A DNA stretch of 64,000 nucleotides. Source: Chloroflexota bacterium. GTDB taxonomy: Bacteria > Chloroflexota > Anaerolineae > Aggregatilineales > Phototrophicaceae. Position 1 is the stretch's first letter, and every line of letters starts with the position of its first letter. The DNA lies in contig JACAER010000013.1 of assembly GCA_013388745.1 (NCBI GenBank), positions 35,366-99,365 on the forward strand, written 5' to 3'. This document shows positions 23,682 to 33,730 of this stretch, piece after piece. A program made the translations under genes and the position numbers. The notes below the pieces were generated by a model, which saw nothing but the letters and a program-made list of their open reading frames with translations, ran no database searches and was not told where the DNA came from.

Positions 23682-23702
23682 GCCCCTTCGCGGGGCTTTT
23701 TT
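23682..23702 (+). terminator. GCCCC-TTCGC-GGGGC hairpin followed by T-run
   Basis: tgccccttcgcggggcttttttg immediately downstream of the DUF2892 gene. Confidence 0.85.
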
Positions 23703-23730
23703 GTTTTTAGGGTACGCTGGCGGCGTGGGT

Positions 23731-26700
23731 TTAATCCGAGGCCGGCTCGGTTTGCGTTTGCGGCGCCAGCGGCACGATAAAATGGAAGGTCGTGCCGATA
23801 TCCAACACGCTCGTCACCCAGATTTCGCCGTGATGCAGTTGGATGATGTTCTGCGTAATCATCATGCCCAAGCCTGTGCCGGGCTGGTCTTTGGCGCGCT
23901 GGTCTTCGCTGCGGAAGTAGCGTTCGCGGAAAATCTTGCGCAGGTCGTCATCACTCATGCCGATGCCGGTATCGGCAATCGTGCAATAGAGGTACGGCCC
24001 GTGGTACTTCACTTTTTGCTTGCGCGTCTTGTTGCGCTCTTGCAAAATCTCGTCGTCGCCCTGGATCACTCTGGCGTTCAGGGTGATGGTGCTTTCCGGC
24101 GGGCTGTACTTGTGCGCGTTGCTCACCAGATTCGTCACCACTTGAATCAGGCGCGTCTGATCGCCGAGAATCATCGGCAGGTCTTCGGACACTTCCACGA
24201 TCACTTCCTGCATCTTATCCTCAAGCTGCTTGTGGAAAGGCCGCAGCGTTTCGACCACGACGTTGCGATAGCTGATCGGGGCGAGTTCGACCTTAAGCTG
24301 CTTGGCTTCGACCTTCGCGGCGTCACGCAGGTCATTGATGATGGTTTCCATGCGCTGCGCGTTGCTGCGAATCACGCTGAGGAAACTCTTTTGCTGGTCG
24401 GTGACCGCGCCGGACATGCCGCTCATCAGCACGTCGGCATAACCGCGCACCGAGGCCAGGGGGTTCTTCAGTTCGTGCGCCGCGAAGCCCATAAACTCCG
24501 ACTTCGATTCCAGCGTGCGGTTCAGTTCCGATGTCAGGCGCGCGTTTTCCATCGCCACGCTGGCATGTTCCGCCAAACGCTGCGCGAATTGCAGATCGAG
24601 CAGGCTGAGCCGCTGGTCTTTGCGGTCACTTTCCAGAATCAGCATGGCGGTGATTTCGTGGCCAGACATCATCGGCACGGTGATCTGGCTGCGGCTGCCG
24701 ACCAGACTGGGCGTGTAATCCGGGTCAATAGCGGTATCGGAGGCGAGGTCGGCCTGGCGTGTGCGCATGACGCGGCTGACAATGCCTTTTTCCAGCGGCC
24801 AGATTTTGCCGTCTGCCCCTTCGGGATAATCGCTTTCGCGGTAGCCGTACATCGCCAGCACTTGCAGCACCGCCGGCTCACCGACCACCTGCCCGATGAC
24901 GCCGGCTGCCGCGCCGGTCTGCGCGATGGCCCAGCGCAGCGCGATTTCTGCTACCTTGCGCAGGTCGAGCGTGCGGTTCAACTCCACGTCGATACGTTCC
25001 AGCGCTTCCAACTCGGCGATACGCTTGCCCAACTGGATGTCCGTCACTTCGAACAAGCGCGCGTTTTCGATCGCCACCGCCGCTTGCCCGGCGAAAGTCG
25101 AAAGCAGCGCCGTGTCCTCATCGGTGTAGGCGCCGCCGTCCTTGCGGTTCAGCACTTCCAGCACGCCGATCACCTGGTTCTTGGCAATCAGCGGCACCGC
25201 CAGAATCGACGAGGTGCGGAAAGTTTTGGAAAGATCGCCCACGAAACGGTTGTCCGTGCGCGTATCGTTGACGATAGCCGGCTTGCCTTTTTTCGCCACT
25301 TCGCCGACCAGGCCGCGCCCGGCGGGCACGCGCGAACCGAGCAGTTCCTTGCCGGAGCCGCCGATCACGACCTTAAATTCCAGGTCGCCGCTGCCATCGT
25401 CGGCGACGAGGAACAGCGAGCCTGCTTCGGCGTTCAGGATGTCTACCGCGCTCGACGTGATGATCTCCAGCAGCTTTTCGACGTTCAGTTCCGACGACAC
25501 TAGACGGTTGCTGATGTCGTTAAGCACAGCCAATTGGCGCGCGCGGATTTCGGTTTCGGCGAACAGGCGCGCTTTGTCGATCGAAGTGGCCGCCAGCGTG
25601 CCGATGTCGCCGAAAATGCGAAGTTGGTCTTCGCTGAATTCTTTGCCGGCTTCGGTCGTGCCCATCGCCAGCACGCCCAGCGTGCGCGGCCCGGCAATCA
25701 GCGGCACGCCCATCCACGCTTTCACTTCGGGATTCATGAGCGTGATGGGCGTATCGCGCCGCGCCATCTCCTGCCCATAATCTTCGACACGCAGCGCCTT
25801 GCCGCTGCGGATCACTTCGCTGTACAAGCCGCGTGTCATCGGCCAGCGTTTGTTCTCTTTGTCACGGTAGCGTTCATCGTCTTCCACGAAAAACGCGAAG
25901 TACAATTGGTCGGCCACCTGATCGCGCAGCACGATGTAAAAACACTGCGCGGCGATCAGTTTGCTCGTCTGGTTGCTGATGAGTTCCAGCAGCGCATCGA
26001 ATTCGATCGTGAAGTTTACCGCCTGGCTGACCTGACTCAGCACGTCCAGTTCGCGCACACGCCGCCGCAGCGAACCGATCACCTGCGTGCGTTCCACAGC
26101 GACCGCCATTTGCCCGGTCATGGCGCTGAAGAATTGCAGTTCTTCGAAGGCATAGGGCTGCCGATCGCCGCGCGGCGCGCCGATCGTGACAAAGCCGTGA
26201 AGCTGTTCCTGCCCGGCCAGCGCCGCCAGCATGGACACCTTCAGCAGTTGCAGGCGCGGGCGTTCACTGCGCAGCGCTTCCGGCCAGGGACGCCCATCCG
26301 AGAGCAGCAGCGCCTCGCCGCTGCGGTACAAATACTGCATCGAGGCGCTGTCGGCGGCGAAACGCAAATCTGTGCCCGACTGTTCGCCATAGGCGCTGAA
26401 TTCTTTGCCGCCCTCGTCTGGCAGGAAAATGAAGATACTGCCCGGCGAAAGCGCGGTGTTGACGGTCGTTTGGAATTCCTGCGTAATCGCGCGCAGATCT
26501 ACCATCTGCGTCAGCTTTTTGCTGAAGTCGCCGAGCTGCTGCTGGAAGCCGCGATGCTTGCGGAAATAAATCTCGTCAATGCGATTCTGGAGGAACTGGC
26601 GCACGGGCAAAAAGCCGATAGACACCAGCCCGATGGTGACCGCCACCAGCAGCGGGTCTGCCGCCTGCACGACGCGCGCGGTCAGCAGGCTGGCGCCCAG

Positions 26701-28023
26701 CACCAGCAGGAAGTAGCCCACCACCAGCGCGGTGAACATGATGCCATAAGTGATACCCTTGCTGATGATCTGGTCGCTGTCGATCTTGCGGTATTGCAGC
26801 ACGGCATAAGCCAGGCTCAACACGGGGATGACGGCGAAAATCAGCGCGGTTTCGCTGCTGAAGGGCAGCATGAAGCGGGTTTCCGGCAGCAGCGCCTGGA
26901 TAACGCGCGTGAGTACCCACACGGTGGCGGGGGCAACCATCAGCACGAAGCCGATGAAGATAATATTGCTCTGGTCGCGTATCACGTTCGTCGGAGCCAT
27001 GCGCCGCTGGCGATACGCGCTGTGTGTGAGCAGCGCCATGCCCAGCAGCAGGCAGACAAAAGCGCCCTGCCACGAGAGCGTCGAATTAAAGGGGCTGCCC
27101 GGCACGAGGTACAGATAGACAATGAACGCTGCCAGCACCACACCGATCACCAGCGGCAAAAAAACTATACGCGGCTGGCGATATAAGAGCACCATTTGCA
27201 TCGGGAAGACCATGCCTATGGTTGCCAGGCCGCTGCCCGCCAGCACGGTGCAAATCAGCCAGAACACGCCCATCTGATGTGTGAAGCCCATATCGGTGGC
27301 GCCGGCCACCGTCACCGCCAGCAGCATGAAGGTGCTGGTCGCCAGCAGCGCCACCGGACGCTGATAGCGCAGCCGCAGCACCAGCAGCCCGGTCACGACA
27401 ATAATGATGGCCGCGACATAGGGCACAAGAAAATAGGCCAGAAAATCGCTGTTGGAGAAACGCCCCAGCCGGTAGCGCACGGTGCAGTCGAGCGTGGCGG
27501 GCTCCGCGCCGGGCGCGCACGTCTCCAGTGGATCGGCGCTGCTGTCGGCAGCGCGGGTAAAGACCACCTGGATGCTGTCGCCCAACCGGCGGCCATCCAT
27601 AAAATAGTCAAGCTGCCGGCGCGCGGCAGTGTAATCGCTGGGATTGGCTGACCAGTCGGCGACGGCGCAGTCGTCTTCGGTGCAGACGGCGCTGGTAACG
27701 CATTCTCTGCCAGGCGGACAGTAGCGCACGGCCAGCACATGATCGCCGCGCTCCAGGCCCGCGTCTAAACCCGGCCAGCTTTCGACGCCCGATGGCACCC
27801 CGCCCGCCACCACCTGCGTATGCGTCAGTGTCGCGCCGAAAAAGGGACTGATGCTCCAGTTCAGCGCCAGAAACAAGTATTCGGCCAGCATCAGCACACT
27901 GAAGGCGCAGATCGCCAGTGTCAGGCTAAAGCTAAGGCGATAGGCCATACTCGCTGCGGGTTTTGCCGCCGTGTCGCCGGCGGTCTGGTCAACTGTTGCT
28001 GCTGTTGCCATAGCACAACCCAA
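23731..28023 (-). CDS. Very large membrane multi-GAF sensor histidine kinase
   Basis: 1430 aa; N-terminal TM + extracytoplasmic PDZ-like segment, multi-TM module, several GAF domains, HisKA FMGFAAHELKNPLASVRGYADVL, HATPase VVTNLVSNAHKYS...IADTGIGMSDDDLRKIF...GTGLGMMITQNIIQLHHGEIW. Confidence 0.93.
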   Translation of the reverse strand: MGCAMATAATVDQTAGDTAAKPAASMAYRLSFSLTLAICAFSVLMLAEYLFLALNWSISPFFGATLTHTQVVAGGVPSGVESWPGLDAGLERGDHVLAVRYCPPGRECVTSAVCTEDDCAVADWSANPSDYTAARRQLDYFMDGRRLGDSIQVVFTRAADSSADPLETCAPGAEPATLDCTVRYRLGRFSNSDFLAYFLVPYVAAIIIVVTGLLVLRLRYQRPVALLATSTFMLLAVTVAGATDMGFTHQMGVFWLICTVLAGSGLATIGMVFPMQMVLLYRQPRIVFLPLVIGVVLAAFIVYLYLVPGSPFNSTLSWQGAFVCLLLGMALLTHSAYRQRRMAPTNVIRDQSNIIFIGFVLMVAPATVWVLTRVIQALLPETRFMLPFSSETALIFAVIPVLSLAYAVLQYRKIDSDQIISKGITYGIMFTALVVGYFLLVLGASLLTARVVQAADPLLVAVTIGLVSIGFLPVRQFLQNRIDEIYFRKHRGFQQQLGDFSKKLTQMVDLRAITQEFQTTVNTALSPGSIFIFLPDEGGKEFSAYGEQSGTDLRFAADSASMQYLYRSGEALLLSDGRPWPEALRSERPRLQLLKVSMLAALAGQEQLHGFVTIGAPRGDRQPYAFEELQFFSAMTGQMAVAVERTQVIGSLRRRVRELDVLSQVSQAVNFTIEFDALLELISNQTSKLIAAQCFYIVLRDQVADQLYFAFFVEDDERYRDKENKRWPMTRGLYSEVIRSGKALRVEDYGQEMARRDTPITLMNPEVKAWMGVPLIAGPRTLGVLAMGTTEAGKEFSEDQLRIFGDIGTLAATSIDKARLFAETEIRARQLAVLNDISNRLVSSELNVEKLLEIITSSAVDILNAEAGSLFLVADDGSGDLEFKVVIGGSGKELLGSRVPAGRGLVGEVAKKGKPAIVNDTRTDNRFVGDLSKTFRTSSILAVPLIAKNQVIGVLEVLNRKDGGAYTDEDTALLSTFAGQAAVAIENARLFEVTDIQLGKRIAELEALERIDVELNRTLDLRKVAEIALRWAIAQTGAAAGVIGQVVGEPAVLQVLAMYGYRESDYPEGADGKIWPLEKGIVSRVMRTRQADLASDTAIDPDYTPSLVGSRSQITVPMMSGHEITAMLILESDRKDQRLSLLDLQFAQRLAEHASVAMENARLTSELNRTLESKSEFMGFAAHELKNPLASVRGYADVLMSGMSGAVTDQQKSFLSVIRSNAQRMETIINDLRDAAKVEAKQLKVELAPISYRNVVVETLRPFHKQLEDKMQEVIVEVSEDLPMILGDQTRLIQVVTNLVSNAHKYSPPESTITLNARVIQGDDEILQERNKTRKQKVKYHGPYLYCTIADTGIGMSDDDLRKIFRERYFRSEDQRAKDQPGTGLGMMITQNIIQLHHGEIWVTSVLDIGTTFHFIVPLAPQTQTEPASD

Positions 28024-28225
28024 ACATTTTTACTGTTAAACTTTGTATTGTATCATATCGTTAGAATCCGGGCTATTTAGTGGAACGTTCAGTTTGTTAG
28101 GATTTAGTTTATTTGCGTTGGGTGACATATAGCATAGGCAGCGTAGGCCAGATGACCCGCTCGGCCTGGTGTGCCATCTGTTATAATTTCTGTGTGCCTT
28201 TCTCCGCTAGTTCTGAGGGATTGTT

Positions 28226-28639
28226 ATGCCTGCTATTCGCGTATTGATCGCCAAACCGGGACTCGACGGCCATGATCGCGGCGCCAAAGTGATTGCCCGC
28301 GCGCTGCGGGACGCCGGGATGGAAGTGATTTACACCGGGCTGCGCCAGACACCGGAAATGATCGCCGAAGCGGCGCTGCAAGAAGATGTCGATGTGGTCG
28401 GCCTGAGCATTCTCAGCGGCGCACATATGGCGCTCGTGCCGCGCATCCGCGAAATGCTGGACGCCAACGACCTGAAGGATGTCCCGCTGATTATCGGCGG
28501 CATTATCCCGGACGACGACAAAAGCGCGCTGACCGCGATGGGCGTGCAGGGCATTTTTGGCCCTGGCACCAGCACCGAAACCATCGTGGCGCGCATTCAG
28601 GAATTGGTAGGCGCAAAGGGCGAAGCCAGTCTCTTATGA
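28226..28639 (+). CDS. Cobalamin (B12)-binding protein, methylmalonyl-CoA mutase C-terminal-type subunit
   Basis: [65 protein letters not shown] (DxHxxG motif). Confidence 0.95.
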   Translation: MPAIRVLIAKPGLDGHDRGAKVIARALRDAGMEVIYTGLRQTPEMIAEAALQEDVDVVGLSILSGAHMALVPRIREMLDANDLKDVPLIIGGIIPDDDKSALTAMGVQGIFGPGTSTETIVARIQELVGAKGEASLL

Positions 28640-29664
28640 ATGAGCTTATCACCGGCGTCATCAAGGGCGAGCGCCGTGCCATCGCCCGCGCGCTGACGGT
28701 GGTCGAAAACGAGCGCGACGGAGCAGAAATGCTGCTGGCGGCGCTCTTTCCGCACACAGGGCGCGCGCAGATTATCGGCATCACCGGCGCGCCCGGCACG
28801 GGCAAAAGCACGCTGGTGAGCGCGCTGGCGAAGGCCTACCGCGCGCAGCAGCAAACCGTGGCCATCATCGCCGTAGACCCCACGAGTCCCTTTTCTGGCG
28901 GCGCGATCATGGGCGATCGCATTCGGATGCGCGATCTTGCGGGCGATCCCGGCGTGTTTATCCGCAGCATGGCGACGCGCGGCAATCTGGGCGGGCTGGC
29001 GCGCGCCAGCCGTGATGCCATCCGCGTGCTGGACGCCGCCGGCTTTGAGCTGATACTGGTGGAAACGGTCGGGGCAGGACAAAGCGAAGTCGATATTGCG
29101 CGCACGGCGCAAACCACGCTGGTGGTGGAAGCGCCCGGTCTGGGCGACGATGTGCAGGCCATCAAAGCCGGCATTCTGGAGATCGCCGATATTCTGGTTG
29201 TCAACAAGGCCGATAAACCCGGCGCCGACAGCACTGTCAGCAGCCTGAAAGCTATGCTCGAACTCGGCCATCCCGCTGCGCGCGAGCAGATGGTGGCGCA
29301 TCATGGCCGGATTCTGCACGTGCAGAATCCCGCGGCCGCTGTTGAAGCGCGCTTCTGGCTGCCGCCCGTCCTGCGCACGGTGGCCAGCGAAGGCGGCGGC
29401 ATCCCCGAACTCATGCAGGCCATCGCACAGCATCGCGCGCATCTGGCGTTGGATGGCGCGCTGCAAAGCTTAGAAAAACAGCAGATCGAAATCGAACTGC
29501 ATGATCGACTGCGGGCAGCGCTTATCGCCCGTTTGCTGGCGATCATTCCCCAGGAGATGCTGGCCGACATGATCGCGCGCATCCAGGCGCGCACGCTCGA
29601 CCCGCACGCGGCGGTACAGCAGCTTTTGGCCGCACAGGTTTCGCAATACCCTGACTTGCGCTAA
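28636..29664 (+). CDS. meaB: Methylmalonyl-CoA mutase-associated GTPase MeaB (ArgK)
   Basis: [53 protein letters not shown]...[16 protein letters not shown]...[20 protein letters not shown] overlap with the B12 subunit. Confidence 0.95.
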   Translation: MNELITGVIKGERRAIARALTVVENERDGAEMLLAALFPHTGRAQIIGITGAPGTGKSTLVSALAKAYRAQQQTVAIIAVDPTSPFSGGAIMGDRIRMRDLAGDPGVFIRSMATRGNLGGLARASRDAIRVLDAAGFELILVETVGAGQSEVDIARTAQTTLVVEAPGLGDDVQAIKAGILEIADILVVNKADKPGADSTVSSLKAMLELGHPAAREQMVAHHGRILHVQNPAAAVEARFWLPPVLRTVASEGGGIPELMQAIAQHRAHLALDGALQSLEKQQIEIELHDRLRAALIARLLAIIPQEMLADMIARIQARTLDPHAAVQQLLAAQVSQYPDLR

Positions 29665-29670
29665 AATATC

Positions 29671-29702
29671 ATTAAGGGCAGGTTATCTCCCCTGTCCTTA
29701 AT
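29671..29702. promoter_or_regulatory. Inverted repeat ATTAAGGGCAGG...CCTGTCCTTAAT in the meaB-prs spacer
   Basis: 12-bp arms with one mismatch; no following T-run, so role (weak terminator or leader structure) unclear. Confidence 0.5.
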
Positions 29703-29734
29703 GTCCGTTAAATTCGAGGACACATCTGTAGGCC

Positions 29735-30748
29735 ATGGTTATCCCCGGCACCACCCATCTTCAGACTCAGGAAATGCTTCAGGCGCAAAACGACCAGAAC
29801 CCGCGCTTTTCTGGTCTGCGTTTATTTTGCGGCTCTGCTTCACAAGCGCTTGGCCATGAAATCGCTTCGTATCTTAAGATCAGACCGGGCAACTATACAC
29901 GCACGGTATTTAGTAACGAAAATATCTTCATCCGCCTGAACGAGAGTGTGCGTGGCAAAGACGTATACCTCGTGCAAACCATGGCTTCGCCGATCCATGA
30001 CAATTTCATGGAAATGCTGATTATGATTGATGCGCTCAAACGCGATTCGGCCAAGCGCATCAACGTCATATTCCCTTATATGGCCTACGCTCGCTCCGAT
30101 AAAAAGGATCAGCCGCGCGTGCCCATCACCGCGCGGCTGATCGCCAACCTGATCGAAACTGCCGGCGCCAACCGCTATATCACTGTTGATCTGCACGCCG
30201 GCCAGATTCAGGGCTTCTTCAACATTCCCGGCGACGCGCTGACGGCTTTTTACCTGCTCTGCGATCATATCAAGGAGAAGAATATCGAAAATCTGGCGGT
30301 GGCCGCCGCCGATCTGGGCTTCGCCAAGCAGGGGCGCAACTGGGCCGAACGGCTGAAAGCGCCGCTGGTGATCGTCGAAAAACGCCGCCGTGACAACACC
30401 GGCGCGTCTGAGGCGCTGACGATTATAGGCGATGTCGAGGGCAAAAATGTGCTGCTGGTGGATGACGAAGTGCTGACGGGCGGCAGTGTCGTCAATGCTG
30501 TCAATGCGCTGCGACGCGCCGGCGCGCGCGACATTTACGTGGCTTTTTCGCACGCTTTGCTTTCGGGCAGCGCGGTCGAAAAGCTGGCCTCGCTCCATCT
30601 CAAGGAGATCATCGTCAGCAATACGCTGCCTGTGCCGCAGGAAAAAATCCTGCCGAATATGAAAGTCTTGAGTGTCGCGCCGCTGCTGGCGGAAGTCATC
30701 ACCCGTGCCCACGAAGGCCGCAGCGTCGGCGAATTGTTCAACGAGTAG
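29735..30748 (+). CDS. prs: Ribose-phosphate pyrophosphokinase
   Basis: LFCGSASQALGHEIASYL...SVRGKDVYLVQTMASPIHDNFMEMLIMIDALKRDSAKRINVIFPYMAYARSDKKDQPRVPITARLIANLI...VLLVDDEVLTGGSVVNAVNAL. Confidence 0.95.
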   Translation: MVIPGTTHLQTQEMLQAQNDQNPRFSGLRLFCGSASQALGHEIASYLKIRPGNYTRTVFSNENIFIRLNESVRGKDVYLVQTMASPIHDNFMEMLIMIDALKRDSAKRINVIFPYMAYARSDKKDQPRVPITARLIANLIETAGANRYITVDLHAGQIQGFFNIPGDALTAFYLLCDHIKEKNIENLAVAAADLGFAKQGRNWAERLKAPLVIVEKRRRDNTGASEALTIIGDVEGKNVLLVDDEVLTGGSVVNAVNALRRAGARDIYVAFSHALLSGSAVEKLASLHLKEIIVSNTLPVPQEKILPNMKVLSVAPLLAEVITRAHEGRSVGELFNE

Positions 30749-30927
30749 GCCAGCGCACAGCGGCGCGCGTTTGCGTTAACCTCACCCCCCGCCCCCCTCT
30801 CCAGGTGTGGCACTTGCGTGTCAGGCGATACGCGCCACCTGGAGAGGGGGAGTTTGTCGCCGTGTGGAAGCGCCCCGTGGCGCGGCTTTCGGCGCCAATT
30901 GCGGCGCAGTAAGCGAGAGTAGGCGCG

Positions 30928-31449
30928 ATGGAAGCGATTGAACAAGCGCTCAGCGGCGGCGATCGCCGTTCGCTGGGGCGCACAGAAGAAGTGATCGCCT
31001 GGGTGCTGGCCGATTCGGGGCGTCTGCCGGAATTGTTCGCGTGCCTGTTCAGCGCCGATGAAATTGTGCGGATGCGGGCGGGCGACGCGCTGGAAAAAGT
31101 TTGCCGCCAGCACCCGGATTGGCTGCTGCCCTATCGTCAGCGCCTTTTGACTGCTGTGGCGGCCATCCAACAGCCTTCGGTGCAGTGGCATCTGGCGCAG
31201 ATGTTGGGCGAAATCCCGCTGAGCGACCAGGAAAAAACACAAGCTGGGGCGCTTTTGAAGCACAATCTGGCGCGCGCTCAGGATTGGATTGTCATTAACT
31301 TAACGCTGGAGACGCTGGCGCAGTTCGCGCGCGAAGATACCACGCTGCGGGCGGATTTTCGCGCGCTGTTGGAGCAGCAGCAGAACAGCCGTCACAAATC
31401 GGTGCGCTCACGGGTCAAAAAGCTGCTGCAAGAATTTGCTCAGGACTGA
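30928..31449 (+). CDS. HEAT-repeat-like hypothetical protein
   Basis: All-helical sequence with HEAT-like pattern (FSADEIVRMRAGDALEKVCRQHPDWLLPY, VQWHLAQMLGEIPL). Confidence 0.6.
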   Translation: MEAIEQALSGGDRRSLGRTEEVIAWVLADSGRLPELFACLFSADEIVRMRAGDALEKVCRQHPDWLLPYRQRLLTAVAAIQQPSVQWHLAQMLGEIPLSDQEKTQAGALLKHNLARAQDWIVINLTLETLAQFAREDTTLRADFRALLEQQQNSRHKSVRSRVKKLLQEFAQD

Positions 31450-31454
31450 GACTT

Positions 31455-31751
31455 TTACCACAGCGGCGGCAGCGCGTTGATGGCCGCCCAGCCGGCATCT
31501 TTTTCTATGGTTTTCGTCTGAATATCCACAAAATACTGATCGAGCACGGCGGCGCGTTCCTGCGCCAGCGGCGGCGTGCAGTAGCAGTTTTCCTCCCACA
31601 GCGCGAAGCCTTCGGGGTCAAGACGCGCGTTTTCGAGGCACGTTTGCAGTTCGCCGCCGAAGGGACGCATAGCGCGGATGCCGCCGCCGTCCAGCAGCGC
31701 TTTTAGTTCCTTCAGCCGCAGCGGTTTCGCTTTCACCAGATAGTAGGCCAT
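31455..31751 (-). CDS. Hypothetical protein
   Basis: MAYYLVKAKPLRLKELKALLDGGGIRAMRPFGGELQ...; compact ORF facing the HEAT-like gene. Confidence 0.6.
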   Translation of the reverse strand: MAYYLVKAKPLRLKELKALLDGGGIRAMRPFGGELQTCLENARLDPEGFALWEENCYCTPPLAQERAAVLDQYFVDIQTKTIEKDAGWAAINALPPLW

Positions 31752-31806
31752 GTCCTTTTCTCCCGTTTATTCCCACGATAAACCCTGCCGCGAGAGGAGA
31801 GTCAAG

Positions 31807-33585
31807 TTAATCGGCAAGGGTGACCGTTTTCACGCCCGCCATGATTTCATCGTACAGCGTTTGCAGCGCGGCGCGCAGCCGTTCCACCACCTCGTCCAGC
31901 GGCAGCAGCGCAATGTCTTTGCGGGTGCGTACCTTGAGTTCCACGCCGCCTTTTTCCAGGGAGCGCGCGCTGATCGTCAGGCGCAGCGGCAGGCCGATCA
32001 GATCGGCGTCGTTGAACTTCACGCCGGGACGCTCGTCGCGATCATCGTACAGCACTTCGATATGGGCGGCGCGCAGCGTTTCATACAGGCGCGTCGCTTC
32101 GGCCTCTACCCGTTCATCCTTGCCCGCCAGCGAGGCCAGATACACCTGATATGGCGCGACAGTGACCGGCCAGCACAGCCCATAATCGTCGTGGTACTGT
32201 TCGGCGACACACGCCAGCACGCGCGTGACGCCGATGCCATACGATCCCATGACGACCGGCTTGCTTTTGCCGTCTTGATCGAGATACGTCGCGCCGAGTG
32301 TTTCGCTATAACGTGTGCCCAGCTTAAAGATGTTGCCGACTTCTACACCGCGCACTGCCCGCAGCGCCACGCCACATTCCGGGCAGGCGTCGCCCGCGCG
32401 CGCCGTCGTGATATCGGCGACAACCTGTGCCTGATAGTCGCGGGGATAATTGGTGTTCAGGAGGTGATAGCCTTCGTCGTTGGCGCCCGCGACGAGATTC
32501 GCCGACTGCGCCACCGCTTCGTCGATCACGACCAGTAAATCATCGCCGGCCTGCGTGCCGATGGGCGAACCATAGCCCGCGACAGCCCCAACAGCGCGAA
32601 TCTCTTCTGCGCGCGCGGGGCGCAGTTCCAGCGCATGAACGGCGCTGGCGATTTTGGTCTCGTTGGCGTCCATATCGCCGCGCACGATCGCCAGAACAAA
32701 GCGTTCGCCCGTTTTCTGCTCGACCAAAAATTTGCCCACGAGAAACACGGCTTTAGCGGTTTTGGCTTTGGGAATATTCAAAAACTGTGCCAGCGCTTCA
32801 ATTGTCGTGGTGTTGGGCGTGGCGACCTTTTGCAGCGGCAGGGGCGCTTCGGGTGCGTTTTCCGGCTTGCGCGCGCGGGCGATCTGGCGGTTGGCCGCGT
32901 AGCCGCACTGGTCGCACAGCATTAATGTATCTTCGCCGATGTCTGTCAAATACATAAATTCATGCGCCAGCGAACCGCCCATCATGCCCGTGTCGGATTT
33001 CACGGCGACAGTGGATAAGCCAGTACGCGCGAAAATCCTGAAGTAGGCCGCATAGTGCGCGCGGTACTGCGCGTCGAGTCCGGCTTCGTCGGCGTCCAGG
33101 CTATAGCTGTCCTTCATGGTGAATTCGCGCCCGCGAATCAGCCCAGCGCGCGGGCGGGGATCGTCGCGCCATTTGGTCTGGATGTGATAGAGCAGCGCGG
33201 GCAGTTGGCGGTAGGAACGAATCTCTTTGCGCACCAGATCGGCCACGACTTCTTCATGCGTCATCGCCAGCGCCATTTCACGCCCGTTTTTGTCTAAAAA
33301 GCGCCCCATCTCGCTGCCGATTGCGTACCAGCGTCCGCTTTCCTGCCATAAATCGCCCGGATGCACCACCGGCATCAGCACTTCTTGCCCGCCGATGGCT
33401 TCCATTTCCTCGCGAAGAATGGCGCTGATTTTGTGCAGCGCGCGCTGTGCCAGCGGCAGATAACTGAAGATGCCGGCCGCCAGCGGCCGGATGAAGCCTG
33501 CGCGCAGCAGCAGTTGATGGCTGACGACTTCGGCGTCGGCGGGGGCTTCGCGCAGCGTTTGGCTGAAAAGGCGCGACATGCGCAT
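31807..33585 (-). CDS. proS: Prolyl-tRNA synthetase
   Basis: MRMSRLFSQTLREAPADAEVVSHQLLLRAGFIRPLAAGIFSYLPLAQRALHKISAILREEMEAIGGQEVLMPVVHPGDLWQESGRW...class II motifs. Confidence 0.97.
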   Translation of the reverse strand: MRMSRLFSQTLREAPADAEVVSHQLLLRAGFIRPLAAGIFSYLPLAQRALHKISAILREEMEAIGGQEVLMPVVHPGDLWQESGRWYAIGSEMGRFLDKNGREMALAMTHEEVVADLVRKEIRSYRQLPALLYHIQTKWRDDPRPRAGLIRGREFTMKDSYSLDADEAGLDAQYRAHYAAYFRIFARTGLSTVAVKSDTGMMGGSLAHEFMYLTDIGEDTLMLCDQCGYAANRQIARARKPENAPEAPLPLQKVATPNTTTIEALAQFLNIPKAKTAKAVFLVGKFLVEQKTGERFVLAIVRGDMDANETKIASAVHALELRPARAEEIRAVGAVAGYGSPIGTQAGDDLLVVIDEAVAQSANLVAGANDEGYHLLNTNYPRDYQAQVVADITTARAGDACPECGVALRAVRGVEVGNIFKLGTRYSETLGATYLDQDGKSKPVVMGSYGIGVTRVLACVAEQYHDDYGLCWPVTVAPYQVYLASLAGKDERVEAEATRLYETLRAAHIEVLYDDRDERPGVKFNDADLIGLPLRLTISARSLEKGGVELKVRTRKDIALLPLDEVVERLRAALQTLYDEIMAGVKTVTLAD

Positions 33586-33730
33586 GGTGTTCTTCCCTGT
33601 GTGTCTGAACTTTTATGAACCTTTGTGGACTGTATTATAGCACGTCTGCGCGGAAAAACAACCATAAGCCGGTCTTTTCTGATATGCTTGTAGAAAGCGG
33701 CCTGTGGATTTTTCGATGATCGAGGTATTG

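Noticed and set aside
23470-25503. 677-aa plus-strand ORF over the histidine kinase gene
   Set aside because: Antisense to a clearly conserved GAF/HisKA gene; composition (H/R/Q-rich) is typical of reverse-frame ORFs in GC-rich DNA.
25534-27186. 550-aa plus-strand ORF
   Set aside because: Same reason: shadow ORF opposite the 1430-aa kinase with no recognisable domain.
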